From Lentisphaerae bacterium WC36 (GTDB lineage Bacteria > Verrucomicrobiota > Lentisphaeria > Victivallales > SZUA-371): a stretch of DNA of 64,000 nt. Numbering within the stretch: the stretch's first letter is position 1; the number at the start of each line of letters is the position of its first letter. Of the stretch, positions 42,455 through 51,370 are shown one piece after another. The notes below the pieces were generated by a model, which saw nothing but the letters and a program-made list of their open reading frames with translations, did no database searches and was not told the origin of the DNA. The position numbers and the translations under genes are program-made. Location: positions 3,528,230-3,592,229 of the forward strand of contig CP085689.1 in assembly GCA_020683205.1 (NCBI GenBank), given 5' to 3'.

Positions 42455-43816
42455 ATGAAAAATATTATTAGAAAAGTTGCTGCATTTACAATTGGTTGTC
42501 GTTTAAACCAAGCTGACACTGCATTAATTTTTGACCGTTTAGAGAAAGAAGATTTTGAGATAGTTGATACTTCATATGAAGGTGAAATTGGCATTCTAAT
42601 TATCAATTCATGTACGGTAACTTCTTCCGCTGCTGTGAAAAGCCGTAATGCAGTGCGTAAATTTCGCAAATTACATCCTGAATGTTGTATTGTTTTAACA
42701 GGATGTAGTGCCGAAGTAGATACAGAAATTTGGCAAAAAGAATTGGGTGTTAGTTTAGTTGTTCCTAACAGTGAAAAGAGGAATATTGTAGAATATTTAG
42801 ACCAGTATTTTGCCAATAAAATGCAATTTGGCGAATCATTAATTATTAGTAGAAATGAGCATATTCATGAAACAAAATGTCATGAAAATTTTCTTGAAGA
42901 GGCTTCTACAGCTAATTATTTCAAGAGTCGTGCCTTTTTAAAGGTACAAGAAGGCTGTAATAATTTTTGTAGCTACTGCATTGTACCATATGCGCGTGGA
43001 CGTGAACGTTCACGTGAATATGATGAACTGGAAGCTGATTTTAAACAACTGTTAGCTCAAGGTTATAAAGAAATTATCTTAACAGGAGTTAATGTAAGTT
43101 CATACAGTGATAGAAAAAGTGGTAAAAATTTAGTCGATTTAGTTGAGGCATTAACTGCAATTGAAGGAGATTTCAGAGTTCGTTTGAGTTCGACAGAGCC
43201 GCATAAAAATAACCGTGATTTGTTGCCAATGATGGCAAAAAATAGTAAAGTCTGTAATTTTTTACATTTATCATTGCAGCATGGCGCTGACACTATTTTA
43301 AAAGCAATGAACCGTCAATACTCAACAACGGAATATGCTGAATTTGTAGCAGAAGCACGACGCCTAATGCCAAATATTCATATTGGTACTGACGTTATTA
43401 TTGGTTTTCCGGGTGAAACAGAAGAAGATTTTGAAAAAAGTTGCCAATTTATTGAAGAAATTAATTTTGCTAATATTCATATTTTCACATATTCACCACG
43501 CAAAGGAACTCCTGCAGCAAGTTATAAAGGTCAAGTATCAAAAGATGTTGCAAAAGAACGATATAAAAAATTATCGGCGATAGCACAAAAATCGGCGAAT
43601 AAATACGTGGAATCACAAATTGGTGTAATATTGCGCGTTTTATTTGAGGAACGCTCTTCAAACAATATTGCTAGTGGTTGGAGTGATAACTATGTTAGAA
43701 TTGAAGTTCAAGATAATGACCAAAATGAAATAATTCTTGAACAACAACTTTATGACGTTAAGGTTAAAGAATTTGCAAGTGAAAACGTTATGAGAGCTGA
43801 ATTATTGAAAAAATAA
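42455..43816 (+). CDS. mtaB: tRNA threonylcarbamoyladenosine (t6A37) methylthiotransferase MtaB
   Basis: A 453-residue radical-SAM enzyme that methylthiolates t6A37 of tRNAs reading ANN codons. N-terminal UPF0004 domain with three cluster cysteines in G-C-R-L-N-Q, N-S-C-T-V-T and T-G-C-S-A-E; radical-SAM motif E-G-C-N-N-F-C-S-Y-C; then the G-T-D-V-I-I-G-F-P-G-E-T-E-E-D-F segment and a C-terminal TRAM-like region. The N-terminal G-C-R-x-N-Q form separates MtaB from MiaB and RimO. Starts immediately after the bioC-like stop codon. Confidence 0.93.
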   Translation: MKNIIRKVAAFTIGCRLNQADTALIFDRLEKEDFEIVDTSYEGEIGILIINSCTVTSSAAVKSRNAVRKFRKLHPECCIVLTGCSAEVDTEIWQKELGVSLVVPNSEKRNIVEYLDQYFANKMQFGESLIISRNEHIHETKCHENFLEEASTANYFKSRAFLKVQEGCNNFCSYCIVPYARGRERSREYDELEADFKQLLAQGYKEIILTGVNVSSYSDRKSGKNLVDLVEALTAIEGDFRVRLSSTEPHKNNRDLLPMMAKNSKVCNFLHLSLQHGADTILKAMNRQYSTTEYAEFVAEARRLMPNIHIGTDVIIGFPGETEEDFEKSCQFIEEINFANIHIFTYSPRKGTPAASYKGQVSKDVAKERYKKLSAIAQKSANKYVESQIGVILRVLFEERSSNNIASGWSDNYVRIEVQDNDQNEIILEQQLYDVKVKEFASENVMRAELLKK

Positions 43817-43913
43817 CAATATTAGCTACCATTATTTGTAAAATGCTAAATAATGTTATATCTTACACAAGAGATTGTAATAGTTTATTTTAACTGTGAA
43901 GGAGAATTATATT

Positions 43914-44525
43914 ATGGAAATGATAAATCAAGTTTTAGAAATGTTAACAACTTATAAAATTTATTGGTTGTTAGCTATTGTGGGGACAGTAGTTTTTGTT
44001 ATCCAAGCTTTTATGCTTTTTTTAGGAGGATATGGCTTCGAGCATTGTGATGCTCCAGGTGATGGTGCTATTGATTTGCATGCCGATGTTAATGGCGATG
44101 GAATTGCTGATGTTGGTGATATGGGCTTGGCTCACTTAAAGGTGTTTTCGTTCCGCTCAATTATTGCTTTTATAACATTTTTTGGATGGGGTGGGCTGAT
44201 TTTAGACTCTTCAGCTCCAGTTTGGCGTTTTGTTGTTGCTTTTGTGCTCGGTTTATTTATGATGATCTTAACAGCGTTGGTTTTTATGCTACTATTAAAG
44301 TTGCAAAATGAGGGGCAAAAAATTACTCCAGCACAAATTGTTAATGCATCAGGAGTTGTTTATTTGACTATAAAAGGAAAAAACGACCCTGGGAAAGTTA
44401 CGGTTTCATTAATGGGGGTTACTCGAGAAATAGAAGCAGTTGCAGATTGTGAAATTGAAACTGGATCAACGGTAAAAATAGTTGAATACATCGCAAAAAA
44501 TCGTTATAGAGTTGAAAAAAAATAA
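43914..44525 (+). CDS. NfeD-like membrane protein with OB-fold tail, flotillin partner
   Basis: A 203-residue protein: helix 1 (about 10-35), a soluble segment with an EF-hand/dockerin-like loop D-V-N-G-D-G-I-A-D-V-G-D, two further helices (about 78-95 and 103-127), and a C-terminal beta-rich domain of OB type (G-K-V-T-V-S-L through I-V-E-Y-I-A-K-N-R-Y-R-V-E). ATG 43914 follows AAGGAG; the longer frame adds only MKENYI. The arrangement TM-OB next to a flotillin is the YqiJ/NfeD class that works with YqiK/FloT in membrane microdomains. Calcium binding by the acidic loop is inference. Confidence 0.75.
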   Translation: MEMINQVLEMLTTYKIYWLLAIVGTVVFVIQAFMLFLGGYGFEHCDAPGDGAIDLHADVNGDGIADVGDMGLAHLKVFSFRSIIAFITFFGWGGLILDSSAPVWRFVVAFVLGLFMMILTALVFMLLLKLQNEGQKITPAQIVNASGVVYLTIKGKNDPGKVTVSLMGVTREIEAVADCEIETGSTVKIVEYIAKNRYRVEKK

Positions 44526-44584
44526 ATTTAAGAAATATATACATAAATGTATAACAAATTAATTTAAATGTAAGGAGAAAATGA

Positions 44585-46090
44585 ATGTTATTATTAGGAA
44601 TTTCAATGGCACCAGTAGTTGCTGTTGCAGTGTTAATTGCAATCGTGATTGTTATAACTTTAGCGGGTTATGCAACCTGTTACAAAAAGTGTCCATCTGA
44701 TCGAATTATGGTAATTTTTGGTAAAATTGGTGGACAGGCTGCGTCAAAATGTATTCATGGCGGGGCAAAATTTATTTGGCCAATTTTTCAAGATTATGGC
44801 TATATTTCATTACGACCAATTCAAATTGAAGTAAATTTGAATAATGCACTTTGTAAGCAAAATATTCGTATCAATGTACCATCAGTTTTCACAGTCGGGG
44901 TGTCAACAGATGAGAATATTATTGGTAATGCGGCTGAGCGTTTGTTTGGTCAAGCTCCAGATGCGATTAATGAATTAGCACGTGATATTATTTTTGGTCA
45001 GTTGCGTTTAGTTATTGCATCGATGACAATTGAAGAAATTAATGCTGATCGAGAAACATTTTTACGCAGTGTTGAACAAAATGTGGCAGCTGAACTTAAT
45101 AAGGTTGGCTTAGCATTATTAAATGTAAATATTACAGATATTACTGATGCAAGTGGTTATATCGAGGCAATTGGTAAACGTGCTGCCTCTGAAGCGATTA
45201 ATAAAGCAAAAATCGAAGTTGCTGAAGAAACTCGTAAAGGTGAAATTGGTCAAGCCGAAGCTGAGCGTGCACAACGTATTGCAGTTGCAGAAGCAGAAGC
45301 TTCAGCTGTTTCAGGAGAAGCTAATGCTGATCGTGATCGTCGTATTTCAGTTAAAAATGCAGATGCGACAGCGGTTGAAGGAGAGAACTTGGCTGGGATT
45401 GAAATTGCAAAATCTAATGCGAAGTTGAAAGAAGAGCAAGCCGATGCCTTCAGACGTGCCGAAGCTGCGCAACGTATTGCTGACGCAAAAATTGAACAAG
45501 CACATTATGAAGCAGAAAAAGTGGCACAAACAGCTCGTGCGGCGATGGTCGAAGAGCAACAAAAAGCTGAAGTAATTGTTCCAGCTGAAATTGAGAAACA
45601 ACAAATTGAAATTATGGCTGAAGCCGAAGCAGAAAAACGTCGTCGTGAAGCACGAGGTCAAGCAGATGCGATTTATGCAAAATTAGATGCAGAAGCACGA
45701 GGTAATTTGGCGGTGTTAGAGGCGAAAGGTGAAGGTTTTCGTCGTATCTATCAAGCGTGTGCAAATGATGGTGATGCAGCCGTTAAGATGTTAATGATTG
45801 AAAAATTAGAAGAAATCGTTCGTCTACAAACTGAAGCAATTCAAAATATTAAAATTGATAAAGTTACTGTTTGGGATAACGGTGGTGGTACCGATGGTAA
45901 AAAGACTGCTACTGCTAATTTTTTAAGTGGTATGATGCAAAGTTTACCGCCATTACATGATGTGGCTGGTATGGCTGGGATTGAACTACCAAATTATTTA
46001 GGTAGTGTAACAGAAAAAGAAGAAGCTATAAAAGATATGCCAACTCCTTCTTCAGTTCCTCCTATGGATGAAGAGCAGTCTGAAGCATAA
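44585..46090 (+). CDS. Flotillin-family SPFH protein (YqiK/FloT-like)
   Basis: A 501-residue flotillin: an N-terminal membrane helix (about 8-32), the SPFH domain (about 38-210, including D-R-I-M-V-I-F-G-K and G-G-A-K-F-I-W-P), then the long Ala/Glu-rich coiled coil typical of flotillins (about 215-395, with repeats of A-E-A and Q-A-E-A-E-R) and a C-terminal tail with P-P. TAAGGAG precedes the start. Paired with the NfeD-like gene 59 bases upstream; a strong terminator follows. Confidence 0.93.
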   Translation: MLLLGISMAPVVAVAVLIAIVIVITLAGYATCYKKCPSDRIMVIFGKIGGQAASKCIHGGAKFIWPIFQDYGYISLRPIQIEVNLNNALCKQNIRINVPSVFTVGVSTDENIIGNAAERLFGQAPDAINELARDIIFGQLRLVIASMTIEEINADRETFLRSVEQNVAAELNKVGLALLNVNITDITDASGYIEAIGKRAASEAINKAKIEVAEETRKGEIGQAEAERAQRIAVAEAEASAVSGEANADRDRRISVKNADATAVEGENLAGIEIAKSNAKLKEEQADAFRRAEAAQRIADAKIEQAHYEAEKVAQTARAAMVEEQQKAEVIVPAEIEKQQIEIMAEAEAEKRRREARGQADAIYAKLDAEARGNLAVLEAKGEGFRRIYQACANDGDAAVKMLMIEKLEEIVRLQTEAIQNIKIDKVTVWDNGGGTDGKKTATANFLSGMMQSLPPLHDVAGMAGIELPNYLGSVTEKEEAIKDMPTPSSVPPMDEEQSEA

Positions 46091-46125
46091 TTTATAAGAC
46101 TTTAAGCTCAATAAAATGAGCATCC

Positions 46126-46176
46126 AAAAAAACTGTATGTAAATCTTGATGATTTCATACAGTTTTTTTTATTTTT
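46126..46176 (+). terminator. Strong terminator after the flotillin gene
   Basis: AAACTGTATG and AAATC pair with GATTT and CATACAGTTT with one bulged T, followed by eight T in a row. The rest of 46177-46400 before the pseudopilin is AT-rich; a TATAAT at 46349-46354 is a possible -10 box but has no good -35. Confidence 0.85.
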
Positions 46177-46409
46177 CACATAGCTATAAGTTAACCTTAA
46201 TTCTATTTTTAAATTATAGTAAATTTTATTTTACTGTTTAGTGATTAAAATTATTAATTAGTCTTTATTATTTATTTGAGATATAATTTTTTATCAAAAA
46301 GACTATTAAAATAGCCATAATCGATATTTTTTTCCAAAATAAAATTAGTATAATTAAACATAGATAATCTTTTTATTAGTAGAGAAAAATAAAAATAAAG
46401 GTGTTTATT

Positions 46410-47330
46410 ATGAAAAAAGCAAAATTTACTTTGATCGAGCTTTTAGTTGTAGTTGCAATTATTGCAATTCTTGCTGGTATGTTAATGCCTGCACTAAGTG
46501 CTGCCCGCGAACAAGCAAAAACAACTTTCTGTTTAAACAGTAAAAAACAATGTGGTAACTATTTAGCAATGGAACAATCTGACATTGGTAAAATTTTACA
46601 CGCTGCTGGTGGTGGTGGTGCTCAAGATAACTGTTTACAATGGGTAACAGTACTAGCAGATGGTCCAATGTCTCGTCATGAAGGCGGTCAAATGAATGGT
46701 ACATGGCCTGCGGGTGGTTTGAATGGTTTAGGTTATTTTAAAATTTATGGATCTCAAGCGTCAAAAGTATTTAGATGTGAAAAAACAAAATACTTTAAAG
46801 GTAGTGACCGTGGGATGAGTAGTCCTGGTAATAATGAATATGAAGGACGTAACCGTTACACATATGCAAACAGTGAAATTGCTATGGGTATGCCAATTGG
46901 TGATGGTTTAAATAGTTCAGGAAGCTACAGTTGGACACCTTCAAGTAATTGGGACAGTAACTTCCCAACAAGTGTTGGCAAAGAAAATACTTTATATACT
47001 GACAAATGGGGTGAAGGTTCATCAACATTATTATTAGCTGACTCTGTAAGACAAGATAGTGGTAAATACTTATTCCAAAAAAGCCATAGCGCATTAGGTT
47101 CTGGTACAACTGGCACAGGAGCAATTTCAGGACCAGGTTATGTTAATATGTGTCATGGTGGTAAATCAACTGTATTATTAGGTGACTTACACGCAGAAGT
47201 ACTTGATAAAAATGGATTAGGTAGTATTTGGTACAAGAAAAATAATCTTGGTAGTACAGATGCAAGAAATGGTATTAAAATTACAAAATACCATAATGAA
47301 GCAAACGGTCTAGTTTGGACTGATCTGTAA
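46410..47330 (+). CDS. Type II secretion pseudopilin-like protein, H-X9-DG type
   Basis: A 306-residue protein with a class III prepilin signal: [23 protein letters not shown], with cleavage expected before F-T-L-I-E. ATG 46410 gives the normal short leader. The large C-terminal part is Gly/Ser-rich with few charges, and ends near [14 protein letters not shown]: this is the H-x9-D-G signature of 'processing-associated' prepilins, with Leu in place of the Gly. Such proteins occur in large paralogous numbers in Lentisphaerae and Planctomycetes. Monocistronic, with its own terminator. Confidence 0.88.
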   Translation: MKKAKFTLIELLVVVAIIAILAGMLMPALSAAREQAKTTFCLNSKKQCGNYLAMEQSDIGKILHAAGGGGAQDNCLQWVTVLADGPMSRHEGGQMNGTWPAGGLNGLGYFKIYGSQASKVFRCEKTKYFKGSDRGMSSPGNNEYEGRNRYTYANSEIAMGMPIGDGLNSSGSYSWTPSSNWDSNFPTSVGKENTLYTDKWGEGSSTLLLADSVRQDSGKYLFQKSHSALGSGTTGTGAISGPGYVNMCHGGKSTVLLGDLHAEVLDKNGLGSIWYKKNNLGSTDARNGIKITKYHNEANGLVWTDL

Positions 47331-47370
47331 GAAGATTTATATTTAAAAATATAAATTTATATAAAATTAA

Positions 47371-47400
47371 AATGCCAAAAATAATTTTTGGCATTTTTTT
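47371..47400 (+). terminator. Terminator after the pseudopilin gene
   Basis: ATGCCAAAAA pairs perfectly with TTTTTGGCAT around TAA, followed by a T run. Confidence 0.85.
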
Positions 47401-47426
47401 ATTAAATTTGGAAAGATAGTGATAGT

Positions 47427-47912
47427 TTAACCATTAATTTTACTTTTTGCCAATTCAATAAATTGCGATAATTCTTCTTCATTAGAAAATGCACGTTTTG
47501 GGATGATTGTAATTTGATATTTATTTTGGTATAAAAGAATAAAACCTTGATCATTAATAACTTTTTTGAAAAAATCCCATTTTAAATTTGATTCAAGTTT
47601 AGGTGTCTTCACTAGGATATTTTCATCATGAAAAATCATGGTAACATTTTCAAAACATTCAAGGTTTGTAGTAAAAAATTTTTTTAAATAAAAGTAAGAG
47701 ACAATTGAAACTGCCAGTAGAAAAATAGAAAATGGAATAAGGTAAAAGATTATGCTTTTGCCAATAACGAACCTTAAAACAACACCAGTAATAATTGCAA
47801 GATAAAAAGGAAGTTTGGATTTTAAGAATGTTTTGTGTACTTTTTGATGAAGTTTATAGGCCTTCACAAATTCTTTTTTCGTTAAACTGTAATTTATATG
47901 TATTGGTTTCAT
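47427..47912 (-). CDS. YcxB-like membrane protein
   Basis: About 161 residues. Two close transmembrane helices (about 33-75) are followed by a C-terminal domain with L-K-W-D-F-F-K-K-V, F-I-L-L-Y-Q-N and I-I-P-K-R-A-F, the pattern of the YcxB-like domain. ATG 47912 (MKPIHINY) is preferred over a codon five residues earlier because it matches the family's short N-terminus. Function unknown. It is downstream of the rdgC-like gene, whose terminator lies just upstream. Confidence 0.7.
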   Translation of the reverse strand: MKPIHINYSLTKKEFVKAYKLHQKVHKTFLKSKLPFYLAIITGVVLRFVIGKSIIFYLIPFSIFLLAVSIVSYFYLKKFFTTNLECFENVTMIFHDENILVKTPKLESNLKWDFFKKVINDQGFILLYQNKYQITIIPKRAFSNEEELSQFIELAKSKING

Positions 47913-47925
47913 AAAAAAAATCCTC

Positions 47926-47956
47926 AAAACAAAAGAGCAGTTGGTGTTACTGCTCT
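47926..47956 (-). terminator. Terminator after the RdgC-like gene
   Basis: Minus-strand AGAGCAG pairs with CTGCTCT, followed by TTTGTTTT. It separates the RdgC-like gene from the YcxB-like gene. Confidence 0.7.
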
Positions 47957-47997
47957 ATAAAATTTAATTAAAATGGTAGTTTTAGAATAATTTTAAA

Positions 47998-49089
47998 TTA
48001 ATATGAGTCTCGTTCATTAATCCATGTTTTAATATCTTCTTCAAGCTGTTTTAAGTCGCCTTTAGTAGCTTCAACAAATAACTTAAAGTAACCTTTTATT
48101 GCTTCAGTGAAAATGAATAGATTATTAATACGCTCTGCAAATTGACTGTGGCGTTCAAGCTCTTCGCCGTCTGGTAATGATAAACTACTGAATGTAAAAT
48201 TGTCCGCATCAAATGTTGCGCTCCAAATATCTCCACCACGTACAAATGATACTTTTGCTTTCTTTAATTTTTTACCAACATTTAATGCTGCTTTAACCTC
48301 AGCACTTTGCAGTGGGCTACCACCTTTTTTTACTACAGTTTCTGCTGAACCTTTGGCTTCTTCGCTAAATGCTAGCGTTAATGGCGCTTCAATCATTAAT
48401 TTGAATCCGCCAAATTTATCATGATTAAAACGACCGCTTTTTCTTTCGCTGTAATACCATAACCATGTTAAGAAATCACGACCTGGGACTAAATCTAATT
48501 CTCGAATTTCGTTGAAGTTTAATGGTGCTAAATCGTTTTCAGCTTGACCAAATAATTCAAACATTAACTCATTAATATTCATTGGCAATGGTTCAATGCC
48601 AGTAGTTTTCATAAATAATGCGATGAAATTATCCATTTGGGCGTTTGAAGCCGATGCTAAATATAATAAATTGGTATTCATATCAACTGCAAATTGAAGA
48701 CCAGAAAATACTGGAGGCATTTTCATTAGATGTTTTTCGATTGCTTCTTCTTTGATTTCACGACGCACTTTCTGAGGAATACGTTCTAAATTATTAGCCT
48801 GCATATAAGCTATTTCTTCGAATCTGCAAATTGAATTTAACAGGGATGCAGGAATTTTACGTTCTGCTGTGCGCATATTTAATAAGACATGACCTCCAAG
48901 CACGCTAGTTTCTTCGTCGATACGGTTTTCAATTAAACAGCGACCACTTACCCACCCGACTTGTGGTTCGTCTTTTACATGGTCTAATAGACCTGATTTA
49001 TGTGCTGAAAATAGTTCTAAATAGTCCTCAGGAAGACGCTCTGACAATTTAAAAACTCTTAGTGCAAATGTTCCATGTTCTAATGGCAT
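47998..49089 (-). CDS. RdgC-like recombination-associated protein
   Basis: A 363-residue protein that I match to the RdgC family by several spaced segments: the V-R-R-E-I-K-E-E-A helix, the F-L-T-W-L-W-Y-Y-S-E block followed by a glycine-containing turn and F-K-L-M-I-E-A-P-L-T-L-A-F, then A-E-T-V-V-K-K-G-G-S-P and A-L-N-V-G-K-K-L-K-K-A. RdgC forms a ring on DNA and restrains RecA. It is somewhat longer than E. coli RdgC (303 aa). Similarity is partial, so the name is tentative. The 49090-49358 upstream region is AT-rich without a clear feature. Confidence 0.6.
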   Translation of the reverse strand: MPLEHGTFALRVFKLSERLPEDYLELFSAHKSGLLDHVKDEPQVGWVSGRCLIENRIDEETSVLGGHVLLNMRTAERKIPASLLNSICRFEEIAYMQANNLERIPQKVRREIKEEAIEKHLMKMPPVFSGLQFAVDMNTNLLYLASASNAQMDNFIALFMKTTGIEPLPMNINELMFELFGQAENDLAPLNFNEIRELDLVPGRDFLTWLWYYSERKSGRFNHDKFGGFKLMIEAPLTLAFSEEAKGSAETVVKKGGSPLQSAEVKAALNVGKKLKKAKVSFVRGGDIWSATFDADNFTFSSLSLPDGEELERHSQFAERINNLFIFTEAIKGYFKLFVEATKGDLKQLEEDIKTWINERDSY

Positions 49090-49522
49090 AATTTCATCCT
49101 TTTTATATCTATAAATGTTATTTTAAATTTATGAATACGACCAATAAATGGTCTTTGCGATTTTGCTAGAGAATTACAATAACAGTTATTTTTTAAGATA
49201 TCAATTATGATAGCAAATTTATATGAAAAATTTCTAAATAATTAAATATACATTTGTATAATTAAGTTTTTGTGATATATTTAAATTATATCGAAGCTCA
49301 CAAAGAGCAAAAATTTTTAGTAATCAAATATACAAAAGTAAAAAAGAGGTTTAAACTTATGAATCAGGAAAAAATAGTAGAAAATTATTAGAAAAAATTA
49401 CAAATGAAAGAACTTATAATAATTTAGGAGATTGGAAAAAGAAAATAATTAAGGACGTTCTTCAAGGACTTGAAAAGAAAAATAATGAGGCGCAATTAAA
49501 GTCTATTGTATATAACTATCTT

Positions 49523-49966
49523 TTGGATTATTTTCAAAAAGAACATTTTCGAAATATGATGGAGGTAACAGATTTAGAAGAACATGCTGGTTTATTTTTG
49601 AAGTTTTGCAATATAGTAGCAGTAACAATTGGTCCTTCTTTTAAAAGTAAAGATCCTTTAAACATTAAAATAACTAAAGAAATAGTTCATAATTTTGAAA
49701 ATGAATTTAAAAAAGATTTTAATACAAATAATAAGACTTTATTGAAAGAAATAAAAGAAAAACATGAAAAGCTTAATGAATATATAAAAAAACTTGAAGA
49801 AATTGATAGTAAAATTGCAAGTTTGAGAGACGAAAAAGATGATAGAAGCAAAGAAAAAATTGAAAAAAAATATGGTAAAGTTATTAACCTAATTATTAAC
49901 AATAATGCATATAAAATAATGTTTAGTGAAACTGAATTGAAGCAAATAGCTCAAAAAACTCATTAA
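49523..49966 (+). CDS. Middle open segment of the frameshifted gene
   Basis: An open frame of about 147 codons if begun at TTG 49523, though the same frame is open back to 49352 with no ATG, and 49523 has no ribosome site; ATG 49556 is the first ATG. It is highly charged (a K/E-rich coiled coil from about residue 72 to 118). Best read as the middle of the interrupted gene 49359-50358, not as an independent gene. Confidence 0.4.
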   Translation: MDYFQKEHFRNMMEVTDLEEHAGLFLKFCNIVAVTIGPSFKSKDPLNIKITKEIVHNFENEFKKDFNTNNKTLLKEIKEKHEKLNEYIKKLEEIDSKIASLRDEKDDRSKEKIEKKYGKVINLIINNNAYKIMFSETELKQIAQKTH

Positions 49967-50016
49967 TTCATAAAATAAGCAAATTTAGCAGTTTAGTAAA
50001 AAGAGCAAGAAAAACA

Positions 50017-50358
50017 ATGGATGTTATTGACAAAGTTATCAAAGTAGCTGAGGCTGGAGATTTTATAAATACTCTTTATCAGTTGAAAAATAGTAAAAAT
50101 GATGATAATGTAAAATATTTCTTAGATGTAAAGAAAGCTTTTAATACGGCTGGAGATTATTTAGAAGGCGCATTCGGTAAAATTCCTGGAATAGGTGATT
50201 TTATTAGAATGTATAATAGAGCGTTCAAGGCGGTTGACGGAGTTTTTAAAAAGGTTGCGAATTACGTTAAAAAAATTGAGAAAGAATTAAAAGTAATGGA
50301 TAAAGCATTTGGTCGTGTGCGTAAAAGAAACATTGCTGTCGACGATTTAGCCAGATAA
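50017..50358 (+). CDS. C-terminal open segment of the frameshifted gene
   Basis: A 113-codon frame from ATG 50017; the frame is open 27 codons further upstream and reads naturally there (S-L-I-H-K-I-S-K-F-S-S-L-V-K-R). The sequence K-I-P-G-I-G-D-F-I-R-M-Y-N-R-A-F-K is an amphipathic helix-turn-helix segment; the C-terminus is basic. No domain recognised. No convincing ribosome site precedes the ATG, which argues it is translated as part of the longer gene. Confidence 0.45.
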   Translation: MDVIDKVIKVAEAGDFINTLYQLKNSKNDDNVKYFLDVKKAFNTAGDYLEGAFGKIPGIGDFIRMYNRAFKAVDGVFKKVANYVKKIEKELKVMDKAFGRVRKRNIAVDDLAR

Positions 50359-50384
50359 ATATATTTATGATATGAGATTTTAAA

Positions 50385-51311
50385 ATGAAAAAAAGATTAA
50401 TTTATATAGCAAGTATTGTTGCATTAATAGTGATTGGCTTGATAACTTATAGTTATTTTTCGAATATTGTTTTTTATGAGTATTCAATTTATAATTTAAA
50501 AAAATTAAATGACAATGAATTGCAAAATAAAAGATTTAAAGGATATAATTTAACAGTTTACGCAACTAGTAAAAAGAAATATAAACTGCTTAAATACTTA
50601 TTAAAAAGAAGGTTAACCCCATTTAATGATGGGGCTGTTGCCTTTGGGATATCTGTGAAAAGAAAAGATTATATCAGTTTAGAATTATTCTTAAAATATG
50701 CTAAAGATAATAATATTAATCCATTTGATTTCTATATAGCTTTGGGACCCTGGGATAAAAATAGTTTGGATGTTATTCAATATTTAGAGAAGCATGGTTT
50801 AGATTTTAGTAAAAGAAGTGAATTTGGGAATCAGTTAGGAGTTTTTGCTCTTCAAACTGAAGCTGATAATATTCGTGATTATGTTGCTAAAAAATGTCAT
50901 AAATTTGCCAATATTCCTATTAATCACTACTGGCTTATTGTCTATTTAGTTAACGCAAATGATAAGTCAGTAAAACTTTTGCTGGAAAACGGTGTTGAAA
51001 AAAACTTATGTACAGAGTTAGTTTATGGAAATAGTGAAAACTCAATGAAGTATATAAAAAATCAGACTGATTTATTGAAAAATAAAAAGGATCATTCAGA
51101 AGTTGAAAAATTTAAAATTAAGAATAGTTTTTTCTGTGCAATTCGTAGCAATGATATACAAAAATTGGAGTTGATTTATAGTTGCTTTCCAAAATTATTA
51201 ACTCAAAAATGTGCTTATAAAAATCAAGATGTTGCTCCATTAGTTTATGCAAAAAAATTAGACAAACAAAATGCAGCCATATTTATTGAAGAAAAACTAA
51301 AAGCAAAATGA
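50385..51311 (+). CDS. Membrane-anchored protein with degenerate ankyrin-like repeats
   Basis: A 308-residue protein: N-terminal transmembrane helix (about 4-24) placing the rest outside the cytoplasm, then helix-pair repeats resembling ankyrin: I-S-L-E-L-F-L-K-Y-A, L-D-V-I-Q-Y-L-E-K-H-G-L-D, S-V-K-L-L-L-E-N-G-V, S-M-K-Y-I-K-N-Q, and the last A-I-R-S-N-D-I-Q-K-L-E-L-I-Y. Consensus is weak, so the fold is inferred. The gene starts 26 bases after the frameshifted gene and shares its terminator. Such a pair could be an effector and a binding or immunity partner, but nothing shows this. Confidence 0.55.
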   Translation: MKKRLIYIASIVALIVIGLITYSYFSNIVFYEYSIYNLKKLNDNELQNKRFKGYNLTVYATSKKKYKLLKYLLKRRLTPFNDGAVAFGISVKRKDYISLELFLKYAKDNNINPFDFYIALGPWDKNSLDVIQYLEKHGLDFSKRSEFGNQLGVFALQTEADNIRDYVAKKCHKFANIPINHYWLIVYLVNANDKSVKLLLENGVEKNLCTELVYGNSENSMKYIKNQTDLLKNKKDHSEVEKFKIKNSFFCAIRSNDIQKLELIYSCFPKLLTQKCAYKNQDVAPLVYAKKLDKQNAAIFIEEKLKAK

Positions 51312-51364
51312 ACTAAAAAAGCTATTGGAGGGATTAAATTTATACCTAATAGCTTTTTTAGTTT
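51311..51364. terminator. Bidirectional terminator between the ankyrin-like gene and purB
   Basis: AACTAAAAAAGCTATT pairs perfectly with AATAGCTTTTTTAGTT across a 22-base loop; T runs occur on both strands. It serves the plus-strand island and the minus-strand purB. Confidence 0.8.
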
Positions 51365-51370
51365 TAATAA

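Larger units (their letters stand above)
49359..50358 (+). pseudogene. One approximately 333-aa gene split by two -1 frameshifts at A6 runs
   Basis: AAAGAGG lies 9 bases before ATG 49359, but this frame stops after ten codons. The next frame is open across the region to 49966, and a third is open from 49936 to 50358. Adding one A at each of two A6 runs (49369-49374 and 49953-49958) joins everything into one frame of about 333 codons with a single good ribosome site. Other starts inside have none. The product would be Lys/Glu-rich, with a central coiled coil and a C-terminal region with I-P-G-I-G-D-F-I-R-M-Y. No family recognised. It may be a pseudogene, homopolymer miscalls, or a gene relying on slippage. 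Confidence 0.6.

Noticed and set aside
46349-46354. TATAAT as the promoter of the pseudopilin gene.
   Set aside because: No acceptable -35 hexamer at 16-18 bases; in such AT-rich sequence TATAAT alone is expected by chance.
46459-47124. Antisense open frames across the pseudopilin gene.
   Set aside because: They are shadows of a gene with a clear prepilin signal and terminator; no ribosome sites or domains.
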